Below, piece by piece: positions 15,369 through 23,450 of a stretch of 32,918 nt of DNA. The stretch is taken from the NCBI RefSeq assembly GCF_900107145.1, contig NZ_FNOW01000032.1, positions 1 through 32,918 on the forward strand, given 5' to 3'. Every line of letters begins with the position of its first letter. Within the stretch, counting starts at the first letter, position 1. Both the position numbers and the translations under genes were made by a program. The stretch comes from Allochromatium warmingii (GTDB lineage Bacteria > Pseudomonadota > Gammaproteobacteria > Chromatiales > Chromatiaceae). Below the pieces are notes generated by a model. That model saw only the letters and a list, made by a program, of their open reading frames with translations. It was not told where the DNA came from and did no database searches.

Positions 15369-16814
15369 ATGATTGACTGGCTTGCTGCAAATCTGGCTCC
15401 AGTGATGTTTCTTGCGCTGGTGCTATTTTTATTGATTGGCTATCCGGTCGCATTTTCACTCGCTGCTGTCGGAATGCTCTTCGGCTGGATCGGAATTGAA
15501 TTGGGAATGCTCACGCCGGCGCTTTTGCAAGCTTTACCGGATCGCGTATTCGGCATCATGCGCAATGAAATTTTGCTGGCAGTGCCGTTTTTTACCTTTA
15601 TGGGCTTGATTTTAGAGCGCAGTGGACTCGCGGAAGAATTGCTCGATACCGTCGGCCAGATTTTCGGCAGTGTGCGCGGTGGGCTGGCGTATGCGGTGAT
15701 TTTCGTCGGCGCATTGTTGGCAGCAACGACGGGCGTGGTTGCGGCAACAGTGATCGCGATGGGCTTGATTTCGCTGCCGATTATGCTGCGCTATGGCTAT
15801 CATCCTCGGCTCGCAACCGGCGTGATCGCGGCCAGTGGCACGCTGGCGCAGATCATCCCGCCCTCGCTGGTGCTGATTGTGATGGCCGATGTGTTAGGAC
15901 GTTCTGTGGGTGAGATGTATCAGGGGGCGCTGTTGCCGGGGCTGATTCTGACCGGATTTTATGCGCTGTATGTGTTCGCGAATACGCTGATTTGGCCAGA
16001 ACGCGCACCAGCATTGCCGCTGGAAGCGCGGACGCTGCGGGGTCGTGCGTTGGCGCGGCGTGTGGTGTTGGCGCTGCTACCGCCGTTGGTGCTGATTTTT
16101 CTGGTCTTGGGGACGATCTTTATCGGCTGGGCGACGCCCACAGAAGGCGGTGCAATGGGGGCAGTCGGGGCGTTGCTGTTGGCGGCATTCAAAGGTCGGC
16201 TCAAGCGCACCATGCTCACTGAATCAATGGCGTCAACTGCACGTATTACCAGCTTTGTGATTTTTATTTTGATCGGCGCGAGTGTTTTTAGTCTGACTTT
16301 TCGTGCCGTTGATGGTGATTTATGGGTTGAGCATCTTTTGACCGCTTTACCAGGCGGGGCGCTTGGCTTTTTGATTTTCGTGAATGCGCTGGTTTTTGTG
16401 CTGGCATTTTTTCTCGATTTTTTTGAGATCGCTTTTATTATTCTGCCATTACTTGCGCCAGTAGCGGCAAAACTCGGCATTGATTTAGTCTGGTTTGGGG
16501 TGTTAATTGGCGTTAATATGCAAACCAGCTTTATGCACCCGCCGTTTGGCTTTGCGCTCTTTTATTTGCGCTCCGTTGCGCCAGCGTCGGTGCGCACAAC
16601 CGATCTGTATTGGGGGGCGGTGCCCTTTTTGGGGATTCAAGTCTTGATGGTGACGCTGATTATTGCGTTTCCGCAATTAGTTAATTGGGGCTTGGATCGG
16701 TCGCCAATTGTGACCGCGCCGACTGAAATCGTGCTACCGGAATCAGGTGGATCGAGTTTGCTCGATAGCGGTGATTTTGATGGGATGTTCGGGCCGCCGC
16801 CGCGCACGGAATAA
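15369..16814 (+). CDS. TRAP transporter large membrane subunit (DctM-like)
   Basis: 481 residues, about 12 helices. Signatures include GYPVAFSLAAVGMLFGWIG, NEILLAVPFFTFMGLILERSGLAEELLDT, the TTGVVAATVIAMGLISLPIMLRYGYHP loop, ASGTLAQIIPPSLVLIVMADVLG, WATPTEGGAMGAVGALLLA and TSFMHPPFGFALFYLRSVAP. It couples substrate uptake to Na+ or H+. The extra C-terminal tail (about 40 residues: RSPIVTAPTEIVLPESGG to GMFGPPPRTE) is soluble, acidic and proline-rich, longer than in DctM proteins I know. With DctQ but without DctP, the transporter must use a binding protein encoded elsewhere. Confidence 0.92.
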   Translation: MIDWLAANLAPVMFLALVLFLLIGYPVAFSLAAVGMLFGWIGIELGMLTPALLQALPDRVFGIMRNEILLAVPFFTFMGLILERSGLAEELLDTVGQIFGSVRGGLAYAVIFVGALLAATTGVVAATVIAMGLISLPIMLRYGYHPRLATGVIAASGTLAQIIPPSLVLIVMADVLGRSVGEMYQGALLPGLILTGFYALYVFANTLIWPERAPALPLEARTLRGRALARRVVLALLPPLVLIFLVLGTIFIGWATPTEGGAMGAVGALLLAAFKGRLKRTMLTESMASTARITSFVIFILIGASVFSLTFRAVDGDLWVEHLLTALPGGALGFLIFVNALVFVLAFFLDFFEIAFIILPLLAPVAAKLGIDLVWFGVLIGVNMQTSFMHPPFGFALFYLRSVAPASVRTTDLYWGAVPFLGIQVLMVTLIIAFPQLVNWGLDRSPIVTAPTEIVLPESGGSSLLDSGDFDGMFGPPPRTE

Positions 16815-16862
16815 CGCTCGGATCAATCGCGCCGATCAATTGCGTGGTGTGTTCAGATTGAA

Positions 16863-17810
16863 TTAACGCACCACGCCAATTCCCCACAGCCACAGCCCCA
16901 GATTCAGCGTCACAAAGGCTAATAATGTTGTGAGCACCAGCGCGGTTGCGGGGATTTCACCCTGACCATAGCGTTGCGCAATCAACGGAAAGATTGTGAC
17001 CATCGGCAATCCGGCCAAAATCAGCGCCGCTTGACCGAGGGTTGGATCGAGCGTCGGCACCAGCAGCAATAGACCAAACATCACCAGCGGATGCAGCACC
17101 AGCTTACCGGCCGCAATCGCCGTCGCTGCGCCGAGTGCCCCGCGCATCCGCTGGCCGGCCAGACTGCCGCCGATGGCAAACAGCGCCACCACCGCCGCCG
17201 AGCCAGCCAGTAACGCAATGGTGCGATCCAGCGCCAGCGGCAGCCGCCAATCGAGCGCGGCAAACAGCAGCCCCGCGCCAATAGCCAGCAGAATCGGATT
17301 CGTCCCCACAGTGCGGAGCACGCGCCCCAGTGTCCGCAGGATGTTGTCGCGGCCGCGCTCACGGTGAAACTCGGTCAGCATCAGCGTCAGCGGCAGAATC
17401 AGCAGCACTTCGGTCAGAATCGCCATCACCACCGCAATCAGCGCCGCATCGCCCAGCAACTGCGCCACCAGCGGATAGCCGATATAGCTGCTGTTCGACA
17501 TCGACAGCCCCATGCCAAAAAAGGCGTTATCGAGTGGCGAAGTGCGCCGCACCAGCGATGCGACTGCTACGCCGATACCATAGGTGAGCAGTGAGGCACT
17601 GACATAAACGAGCAGAAAATCCGGCACCACAATGCTGTCAAGCGAGCGTTTAGAGAGCGTGTCAAATAGCAGCGCGGGCAGGGCAAACAGCAGTACGTAG
17701 CGGCTCATGGCGACCGCGCCTTCGCGGGGCATCCACGCTTGACGCACCGCGACAAAGCCCAGTGCGATGAGCAGAAAAATCGGAGCGGTGATGGCGAGGA
17801 TGGCGAGCAC
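16863..17810 (-). CDS. AEC-family (auxin efflux carrier-like) transporter
   Basis: 315 residues from a GTG at 17810. This start is preferred to a TTG 51 bases earlier because TGAGGA lies at 17819-17824 and the protein then begins with the first helix (LAILAITAPIFLLIALGFVAVR). Ten helices are expected; AEC-type motifs are LPALLFDTL, GMGLSMSNSSYIGYPLVAQLLGD, NPILLAIGAGLL, ALFAIGGSLAG and ILAGLPMVTIFPLIAQRYG. It is a membrane permease, usually for organic anions (malate/malonate types), substrate unknown. It is the last gene after nrdG on the same strand (60 bases apart) and convergent with the TRAP genes. Confidence 0.88.
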   Translation of the reverse strand: MLAILAITAPIFLLIALGFVAVRQAWMPREGAVAMSRYVLLFALPALLFDTLSKRSLDSIVVPDFLLVYVSASLLTYGIGVAVASLVRRTSPLDNAFFGMGLSMSNSSYIGYPLVAQLLGDAALIAVVMAILTEVLLILPLTLMLTEFHRERGRDNILRTLGRVLRTVGTNPILLAIGAGLLFAALDWRLPLALDRTIALLAGSAAVVALFAIGGSLAGQRMRGALGAATAIAAGKLVLHPLVMFGLLLLVPTLDPTLGQAALILAGLPMVTIFPLIAQRYGQGEIPATALVLTTLLAFVTLNLGLWLWGIGVVR

Positions 17811-17870
17811 GGCGGATGTCCTCAGGGTGGCGCGGAAGCCGAACGCGGCGGTTCGTGCCAAGCGTCGGCG

Positions 17871-18608
17871 TTACAGTCCGCGAATCTCAAGACGCTCAAA
17901 ACACGACGCATCAACCGCTGTCACCAGCTCGCGTGGTGTGACGGCATAGCTGGGCAGCTTCGGATCTAGTGCCCGCTGGGTTGCACAGACTTGCAACGCA
18001 TAGTGTTGCACACCATGAGCGGCCAGCTCGTGGCTCAATGTACGCAGATAATCCGGCGTCCAATCGGGCATCAGCGTGGTGCGAACTTCGAGCTTAACCC
18101 CAGATGCGACTAATAGCGCCAGACTTGCCCACGCCTGTTCGCCCGAATGTGGCCCGCCAGTGAGTGCCGGATACTCTTCGGGCAGGGCTTTAATATCCAG
18201 TCCGATCCAATCAATCAGCGGCAGTAGCTGATGCAGGCGCTCAGGATATGCGCCATTAGTATGCAGCCCGATTTTGTAGCCCAGCACGCGCAGCTCGATC
18301 ATGGCCGCGCCAAGCGCCGTTTGCAGCGTCGGCTCGCCACCGCTAAACACCACCGCATCGAGTAAACCGACGCGCTGGCGCAAAAAAGCGTGAAGATCGG
18401 CCCAAGCGATCAACTGTTCGCTGGCAGCCGCTTCAAGCAGATCGCCGTTTTGACAATAACGACAGCGCCATGCACAGCCTTGACAAAAGACTACGGCGGC
18501 CAGTTCACCCGGATAATCAATGGTCGTCAGGCGCGTCAAGCCGCCGATTCGCAGCCGGTCGGCAATCTGAAGCGAATCGGGCGCGGCAGTGGGGATGCGG
18601 TCAAGCAT
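17871..18608 (-). CDS. nrdG: Anaerobic ribonucleotide reductase activating protein (radical SAM)
   Basis: 245 residues. Radical SAM cluster motif Cys45-X3-Cys49-X2-Cys52 (FCQGCAWRCRYCQN), preceded by the family start IGGLTRLTTIDYPGELAAVVF. SAM-binding elements follow: VVFSGGEPTLQ, GLHTNGAYPE and DWIGLDIKALP. This is the longer NrdG type (TIGR02495) that goes with NrdD proteins of this branch. It generates the glycyl radical on the reductase; here the radical-bearing glycine is predicted to be on the separate small protein encoded just upstream (18670-18858). Start ATG 18608. Confidence 0.92.
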   Translation of the reverse strand: MLDRIPTAAPDSLQIADRLRIGGLTRLTTIDYPGELAAVVFCQGCAWRCRYCQNGDLLEAAASEQLIAWADLHAFLRQRVGLLDAVVFSGGEPTLQTALGAAMIELRVLGYKIGLHTNGAYPERLHQLLPLIDWIGLDIKALPEEYPALTGGPHSGEQAWASLALLVASGVKLEVRTTLMPDWTPDYLRTLSHELAAHGVQHYALQVCATQRALDPKLPSYAVTPRELVTAVDASCFERLEIRGL

Positions 18609-18669
18609 AGGAACGGGTCAGAGCGGGATAATCCAGCCGTCACGCAGACGGCTCGGAACAGGTCGCAGC

Positions 18670-18858
18670 TCAGGCCGCGACGCGCTGATCTTGCTGGCGC
18701 AGTGAACCGCGTGGTTGCTCACTGAAATAGCACCGCTCGGCATGTTCGGCCTGCTTGCCAACATTAAAGGCCGCAACGGGACGGTGATAGCCCATGACGC
18801 GAGTCCACACTTCGCAGGGTGTCCGGTCTTCGGTTTTGAGTTCGAGGGTGTCGTTCAT
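18670..18858 (-). CDS. Separate glycyl-radical tail of class III ribonucleotide reductase
   Basis: 62 residues. The core CEVWTRVMGYHRPVAAFNVG followed by KQAEH matches the C-terminal end of complete NrdD proteins (RVxGYxxPxxxFNxGK), in which the glycine after RVx carries the radical; here it would be Gly23. A Cys (Cys15) precedes it. It has its own ATG (18858) with GGAG nine bases upstream. It lies 131 bases after the nrdD stop and in a different frame, so simple readthrough cannot join it to nrdD. nrdG follows 61 bases later. The nrdD product itself lacks this motif. I infer a trans-acting radical subunit, comparable in idea to GrcA/YfiD for pyruvate formate-lyase. I have a faint memory of similar short NrdD-like entries in other proteobacteria but cannot check. 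Confidence 0.82.
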   Translation of the reverse strand: MNDTLELKTEDRTPCEVWTRVMGYHRPVAAFNVGKQAEHAERCYFSEQPRGSLRQQDQRVAA

Positions 18859-18989
18859 TTGCGCATTCTCCTTGACTTCGATGCGTCTTGATGATCGCTC
18901 GCCGCGCTGGGGCGACGAGTCGCGGGCCGTGAGCTAGGGCAAGATCGCTTTAAAAAACGGTCGCCGCCAGCCGTTCGGGTTCGGTGTAA

Positions 18990-21986
18990 TTAGTTCAACA
19001 GCGGTGGCTGGCAGTCGGCACTTGCGCACTGTGCTTGGCGCTTACGCGCAATCAGCTCTTGATCGCAGATTGGGCAAAATTGATGCTCACCGGCGATATA
19101 GCCATGTTTGGGACAGATGGAGAACACCGGCGTGATCGTGATATAGGGCAGGCGGAAATTCTCCAGCGCCCGCCGCACCAGCCGCTTACAGGCTTCAGTC
19201 GAAGAAATCTGCTCGCTCATATATAGATGCAGCACCGTGCCGCCGGTGTACTTGCTCTGAAGCGTCTCCTGCATCGCCAACGCCTCGAACGGATCGTCGG
19301 TGTAGCCAACCGGCAACTGCGAGCTATTCGTGTAATAAGGCGTTTCGTGCGTGCCCGCTTGGAGCATGTTAGGAAAGCGTTTTTGATCCTCACGCGCAAA
19401 GCGATAGGTCGTCCCTTCAGCCGGCGTTGCTTCCAAGTTATACAAATTGCCCGTCATCTCTTGGAACTCGACCATCCGTACCCGCACACGGTCGAGCAGT
19501 CGGCAGGCGAGATCGTGACCTTTGGGCGTTGTAATATCCTCAGCATCGCGGGTGAAATTGCGGATCATCTCATTGATACCATTGACGCCGATGGTCGAGA
19601 AATGATTACGCAAGGTGCCTAAATAACGTTTGGTATAGGGAAATAATCCAGCATCCATGTGGCGCTGAATGACTTTGCGTTTAATTTCCAAGCTATTGCG
19701 AGCGATGTCGAGCAATTCATCTAATCGCGCCATCAAACCGGCTTCATCACCGCGATGGGTATAACCCAAGCGGGCGCAATTGATCGTCACCACGCCTAAT
19801 GATCCAGTTTGTTCGGCTGAACCGAATAAACCATTGCCGCGTTTCAATAATTCTGAAACATCTAATCGCAAGCGACAGCACATAGAGCGTACCATATGCG
19901 GTTCCATATCGGAGGATATAAAATTGGAAAAATAGGGAAGTCCAAACTTTGCCGTCATTTTAAACAGATGGTTTATATTTTCACTTTCCCAGGGAAAGTG
20001 ATCGGTAATATTATAGGTTGGAATTGGAAACGTAAACACGCGCCCCTTCGCATCGCCTTCAGTCATTACTTCAATATAGGCGCGATTGATCATATCCATT
20101 TCGGCTTGCAGCTCGCCATAGGTAAATGGCTGCTCAACACCGCCAATAATCGGCACTTGCTCGCGCAAATCGTCTGGGCAAACCCAATCGAAGGTTAAAT
20201 TTGTAAATGGTGTATTCCCAGTAATAAAAGTCTTGCCGCGCCGACGCGCAACAAAGGTGCCGTTGCGTGTGGTCGGACACCAGACTTTACCTTGATAGGG
20301 TTTGCGCTCAATCAGTTGAATATAGGTCTCACGATTGCGCACAATATTCAGCACATGCACGCCTGAATCTTTGCGCGTGTGTATCGTGCTGCCATAACCG
20401 GCAAGCGCACATAATTCTTGTAGCGCATCGAGAGTATCACGATCTTTAGTATCAATTCGTGCGTGTCCATTTTCTTCAATATGCCCATCACCTTTTATAT
20501 AGGTTTCAAGGAACAAGCGGATTTGACGCGCTGAGAGCGTGCGAATCATATCAGGGACGCATTTGCGCTCTAAATAGCCGAGCACAAATTCGCTTGCGTC
20601 TTGACGCAAACCATAGCGATAAATTGGAGCATTTGCATCAGTGCCAGTGCGCTCATGACGATCCCAGCTTAATCCTAGCTCATGCAGCAACCATTCAATC
20701 TCTGCCGCATGTTCTGCATTGCCAAGCGATGACAACAAATGAATACGCGCTTGGCCATTGCTGACATCAACGTGACCTTCAGCAACAATCCAAGCCAGCA
20801 ACATGACAAGCTTGTCGTCGATTTCAGATTCAGACGACGTTTCCCACGCATTAGGAATAATAACAGGGGATTTTAATGCGGCGACCTGCTCAATCTCTTC
20901 AAGTACCCAGTGATTGTCACTGTTGAATACCTTGCGCACCACTTTATGACGCGGTGTAATCCATTGTTCTTGCGTGCGATTACGCAATACATACATATCG
21001 CCATCAAAGTCATAAGCAGTAATCGCTAATGGCTCCAAATATTCCAGCCGATTATTGCGATAATCAAAGGTTGCGATCTTTTCGCCGGGTTGAATCTGGT
21101 CATAACGCTTCCAGCCGTGTTCAGTTAAACATTCGGTTTCAGCATCAACGCATTGCGTTCCCCAGCGTGACGGCACATTCAGGTTATAAATCAATTCCTG
21201 AATATATTGCTTGACCTGTTTATAGGGCAGCTTATCAACACGCACATAGGGTGCCATATAGGTGTCAAAGCTGGAAAACGCCTGTGCGCCCGCCCATTCA
21301 TTTTGTAGCGTGCCGAGAAAATTGACGATCTGCCCAATCGCCGAAGACATATGTTTCGGTGGCGCGGCCTCGACTTTACCCGGCACGCCATTGAGTCCTT
21401 CATAGAGCAGGGTGCGCAATGACCAACCAGCGCAATAGCCAGAGAGCATATCTAAATCATGGATATGCAAATCACCTTCGCGGTGTGCGGTGCCGATTTC
21501 GGGCGGATAAACATGATTGAGCCAATAATTGGCGATCATTTTGCCAGATGTATTAAGAATCAGCCCACCGAGCGAATAGCCTTGATTGGCATTCGCGGCA
21601 ACACGCCAATCCGAGCGGTCGAGATATTCATTGATCGAACTGCCAACATCGACCACCGTGCGGCTATCAGTGCGCAATTTTTTACGTTGCTCACGATAAA
21701 TAATATAGGCCCGCGCTGTTTCAAAATGATTCGCTGCAATTAGCGTTTGTTCGACAATGTCTTGAATATTTTCAATATCCGGCAGCCGCCCATCGCTAAA
21801 CCGATGCGCCAGCACCTTGATCGCCTGCGCTGTCAACAAACTGGCTTCAGCGGTTCCAAACTCGCCGCTGGCTTGACCGGCCCGCCGGATCGCCGATTCG
21901 ATCTTGCTGGCATCAAAACGCACATCCTGCCCGTCGCGCTTGAGCACGCGGCTCGGTGGGGTTGGGGAGTGCAGGTGATGGGTCAT
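18990..21986 (-). CDS. nrdD: Anaerobic ribonucleoside-triphosphate reductase with intein, lacking its own glycyl-radical tail
   Basis: 998 codons including a 313-residue intein (residues 279-591); the spliced extein would be 685 residues. An ATP-cone (about 13-100: SRVLKRDGQDVRFDASKIESA) precedes the barrel with NQGYSLGGLILNTSG, YWLNHVYPPEIGTAHREGDLHIHDLDMLSGYCAGWSL and NVPSRWGTQ/TPFTNLTFDW. Later blocks are GVVTINCARLGYTHRGDE, NEMIRNF and GTVLHLYMSEQISSTEACKRLVRRAL. The C-terminus has a zinc-type cluster (Cys958 in ICPKHGY, Cys971 and Cys974 in FCPICDQ, perhaps Cys987/992) and then stops. The RVxGY motif that normally follows is missing and is encoded by the next gene. The product makes dNTPs without oxygen. 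ATG 21986; probable NrdR control upstream. Confidence 0.95.
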   Translation of the reverse strand: MTHHLHSPTPPSRVLKRDGQDVRFDASKIESAIRRAGQASGEFGTAEASLLTAQAIKVLAHRFSDGRLPDIENIQDIVEQTLIAANHFETARAYIIYREQRKKLRTDSRTVVDVGSSINEYLDRSDWRVAANANQGYSLGGLILNTSGKMIANYWLNHVYPPEIGTAHREGDLHIHDLDMLSGYCAGWSLRTLLYEGLNGVPGKVEAAPPKHMSSAIGQIVNFLGTLQNEWAGAQAFSSFDTYMAPYVRVDKLPYKQVKQYIQELIYNLNVPSRWGTQCVDAETECLTEHGWKRYDQIQPGEKIATFDYRNNRLEYLEPLAITAYDFDGDMYVLRNRTQEQWITPRHKVVRKVFNSDNHWVLEEIEQVAALKSPVIIPNAWETSSESEIDDKLVMLLAWIVAEGHVDVSNGQARIHLLSSLGNAEHAAEIEWLLHELGLSWDRHERTGTDANAPIYRYGLRQDASEFVLGYLERKCVPDMIRTLSARQIRLFLETYIKGDGHIEENGHARIDTKDRDTLDALQELCALAGYGSTIHTRKDSGVHVLNIVRNRETYIQLIERKPYQGKVWCPTTRNGTFVARRRGKTFITGNTPFTNLTFDWVCPDDLREQVPIIGGVEQPFTYGELQAEMDMINRAYIEVMTEGDAKGRVFTFPIPTYNITDHFPWESENINHLFKMTAKFGLPYFSNFISSDMEPHMVRSMCCRLRLDVSELLKRGNGLFGSAEQTGSLGVVTINCARLGYTHRGDEAGLMARLDELLDIARNSLEIKRKVIQRHMDAGLFPYTKRYLGTLRNHFSTIGVNGINEMIRNFTRDAEDITTPKGHDLACRLLDRVRVRMVEFQEMTGNLYNLEATPAEGTTYRFAREDQKRFPNMLQAGTHETPYYTNSSQLPVGYTDDPFEALAMQETLQSKYTGGTVLHLYMSEQISSTEACKRLVRRALENFRLPYITITPVFSICPKHGYIAGEHQFCPICDQELIARKRQAQCASADCQPPLLN
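20214..21152 (-). mobile_element. NrdD intein with LAGLIDADG homing endonuclease
   Basis: Residues 279-591 of the nrdD product. It begins with the splicing nucleophile Cys279 (CVDAETECLTEHGWKRYDQI, block A), has block B T344-P-R-H347, and ends FVARRRGKTFITGN before extein Thr592. The penultimate residue is Gly rather than the common His; the terminal Asn591 and +1 Thr are present. The endonuclease part shows two LAGLIDADG-type helices, LLAWIVAEGHV (acid Glu403) and LETYIKGDGHI (acid Asp500), so it may still be active. It splits the strongly conserved VPSRWGTQ/TPFTNLTF segment of NrdD. No stop or frameshift was seen. Confidence 0.93.
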
Positions 21987-22122
21987 CGTCGGTCTCAGTT
22001 GTTACTTGGTTGTTGCAAGGTGTCGCGAAGCGGGCGCTGCCGATTCGGGGGTCGCCGGGCGCTTTTCGTTCTAAATCAGACCCTTTGCGAGTAGCCGGAA
22101 CGCAAAGCGCCCGCGGGTGCGG

Positions 22123-22171
22123 GCACAAGATGTAGTGTGAAAAAAGTATAACGCTAACCAGATGCTGTGGC
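22123..22171 (-). promoter_or_regulatory. nrdD promoter with tandem NrdR-like boxes
   Basis: The first box, GCACAAGATGTAGTGT (22123-22138), agrees with the NrdR palindrome ACACWATATATWGTGT at all of its core positions. A weaker second box, TAACCAGATGCTGTGG (22156-22171), starts 33 bases away, about three helical turns. Between them on the minus strand is the -10 box TATACT (22146-22151), with TAGCCA 17 bases upstream as a poor -35. Paired NrdR boxes around the core promoter are the known arrangement for repression of nrd operons. It lies about 140 bases upstream of the nrdD ATG. Confidence 0.65.
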
Positions 22172-22281
22172 TAGTGCCAATTCGCATTGCAATCGCACGA
22201 TGTCAGTGTAGGTGCGTGGAAGGTACTGTATGGGCGTCAGTTTTTCGCTGTTTTCACAGGATGAAATCGATCTGAAGGCGG

Positions 22282-22308
22282 CGATGCGGTCAGCGCGTGA
22301 CCGCATCG
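22282..22308 (-). terminator. Hairpin after the LbtU-type porin gene
   Basis: CGATGCGGTCA (22282-22292) and TGACCGCATCG (22298-22308) form an 11-bp perfect stem with a 5-base loop, 18 bases past the porin stop on the minus strand. There is no T-tract, so termination is uncertain; it may simply protect the 3' end. Confidence 0.45.
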
Positions 22309-22326
22309 TCGTCGAGATGATGACGG

Positions 22327-23400
22327 CTAAAATTCGACCGCTAACTGCGCGGTGACGGTGTTCGCCGACTGCCCTGAGCCGCCGTCGCGGGTGGCGTAAT
22401 CGCGGTCATGCGCCCATTCCAATCCCAGCGCGGTGCCCTCAAAAAGTGTAATCGACCAGCCCAGCGCCCAGCGTTCTTCGGGCAGTTCGAGCGCCAGCGC
22501 CTCGCGGGTGCCTTGATAGGCAACAGCAATGCCCGATTCGCGCCCAAAGAGGCTGAAGCGATAACCGGCTTCGAGATTCCACGCCGCCGGACGTGCGCCC
22601 TGCGTGCCGAAAGCGAGGCTAGTGGGGTCGAAGTCCTCGGCGGCAGTGAGATATTCGCCGATCAGCGTCAAACCACCGAAACGTGCTCCGGCCTGTGCTG
22701 TCCAGCCGCCGGTGCGCTCGCTCGGATCGCTGCTCACCGTTGGATCGAACGCATTGGCGCTGACACGATTTGCTGCAATGGTTTCTTGTAGTGTGTCCGA
22801 TTCGCCGAGATCGTTGAGATAGCCGACGCTCGCTGACCAAGCGCGATCAGCTTGTTCGTGGGCAAAACCGAGCGTTGCGCCCCAGCTTGCAACCCGATCT
22901 CGACCGTCAACATTATGATCGCCATTGAACACGTAAACGCTACCAGCGAAGCCCTGTTGCTCAAAACCAAGTTGCAATGCAGTCTCACGGGTCTCGCCGA
23001 GTTCGAGCGTCAACGGATCTGAAACCAAGTTGCTATCGTACACACCAAACGGCACGTAGAGTTGACCGGCAGTGAGAAACAGCGGCGAGACGGCGGCGTT
23101 AGCCAGCGTGACAAAGGCGGTATCGACTTCGAGATCAGTTACATCCTGTTCATAAAGAAACGTGATGCCCGCTTCAACCCAAGCGTGAACTTTGGAACGT
23201 ATCCCTAATTCGGCGGTGGCGAGCACGAGGTCGCTGGTACTTGGGTCGTTTTCTGGTGCGATATAGCTGGTTTCGACTTCGATCAGGCCGGTCATTTCGA
23301 GGTTTTGATACCAAGCTGGCGCTGCTTCAGCGTCACTGGCTTGAATGGCGTGAGCCGTCAGTGTGAGGGCGATAGCAGTGGCGAGGGCGGATGGTTTCAC
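22327..23400 (-). CDS. LbtU-family siderophore porin-like outer membrane protein
   Basis: 357 residues from GTG 23400, with GGAG eight bases upstream. Signal peptide of about 26 residues (MKPSALATAIALTLTAHAIQ, then ASDAEAAP). The mature protein starts with WYQNLEMTGLIEVETSYI, the pattern of the LbtU family, and consists of alternating amphipathic strands ending in Phe (TVTAQLAVEF), typical of a beta-barrel. Other family-like parts are VTLANAAVSPLFLTAGQLYVPFGVYDSNLVSDPLTLELGETRETALQLGF. LbtU of Legionella takes up legiobactin. The Fur-like box 30 bases upstream supports iron regulation. No siderophore synthesis gene is near, so the ligand is unknown. Confidence 0.82.
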   Translation of the reverse strand: MKPSALATAIALTLTAHAIQASDAEAAPAWYQNLEMTGLIEVETSYIAPENDPSTSDLVLATAELGIRSKVHAWVEAGITFLYEQDVTDLEVDTAFVTLANAAVSPLFLTAGQLYVPFGVYDSNLVSDPLTLELGETRETALQLGFEQQGFAGSVYVFNGDHNVDGRDRVASWGATLGFAHEQADRAWSASVGYLNDLGESDTLQETIAANRVSANAFDPTVSSDPSERTGGWTAQAGARFGGLTLIGEYLTAAEDFDPTSLAFGTQGARPAAWNLEAGYRFSLFGRESGIAVAYQGTREALALELPEERWALGWSITLFEGTALGLEWAHDRDYATRDGGSGQSANTVTAQLAVEF

Positions 23401-23429
23401 GGGCGCTGCTCCGAATGATTTTGGGACAT

Positions 23430-23450
23430 AAATAAGAATGGTTGTTATTT
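23430..23450. promoter_or_regulatory. Fur-like box upstream of the LbtU-type porin
   Basis: AAATAAGAATGGTTGTTATT followed by T matches a typical Fur site (AAATGAGAATGATTATTATT-like) at about 18 of 21 positions. It sits inside an 8-bp perfect inverted repeat, ATAAATAA-N9-TTATTTAT. It lies 30 bases before the GTG start, where Fur would cover the promoter and prevent transcription when iron is sufficient. Confidence 0.65.

Larger units (their letters stand above)
21987..22326. other. Non-coding region between nrdD and the LbtU-type porin gene
   Basis: 340 bases without a gene. It holds the nrdD leader, the NrdR-like boxes with a TATACT box (22123-22171) and a strong hairpin (22282-22308) just after the porin stop on the minus strand. 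No FNR-type TTGAT-N4-ATCAA site was seen, which one might have expected for an anaerobic enzyme. Confidence 0.6.

Noticed and set aside
18859-18992. Programmed frameshift or stop readthrough joining nrdD to the glycyl-radical tail
   Set aside because: 131 bases lie between the genes, the frame differs, and the small gene has its own GGAG and ATG. A separate protein is the simpler reading.
20214-21152. A nuclease domain fused to NrdD as a functional part of the enzyme
   Set aside because: The segment has full intein splice blocks at both ends and interrupts a conserved extein motif, so it should be spliced out.
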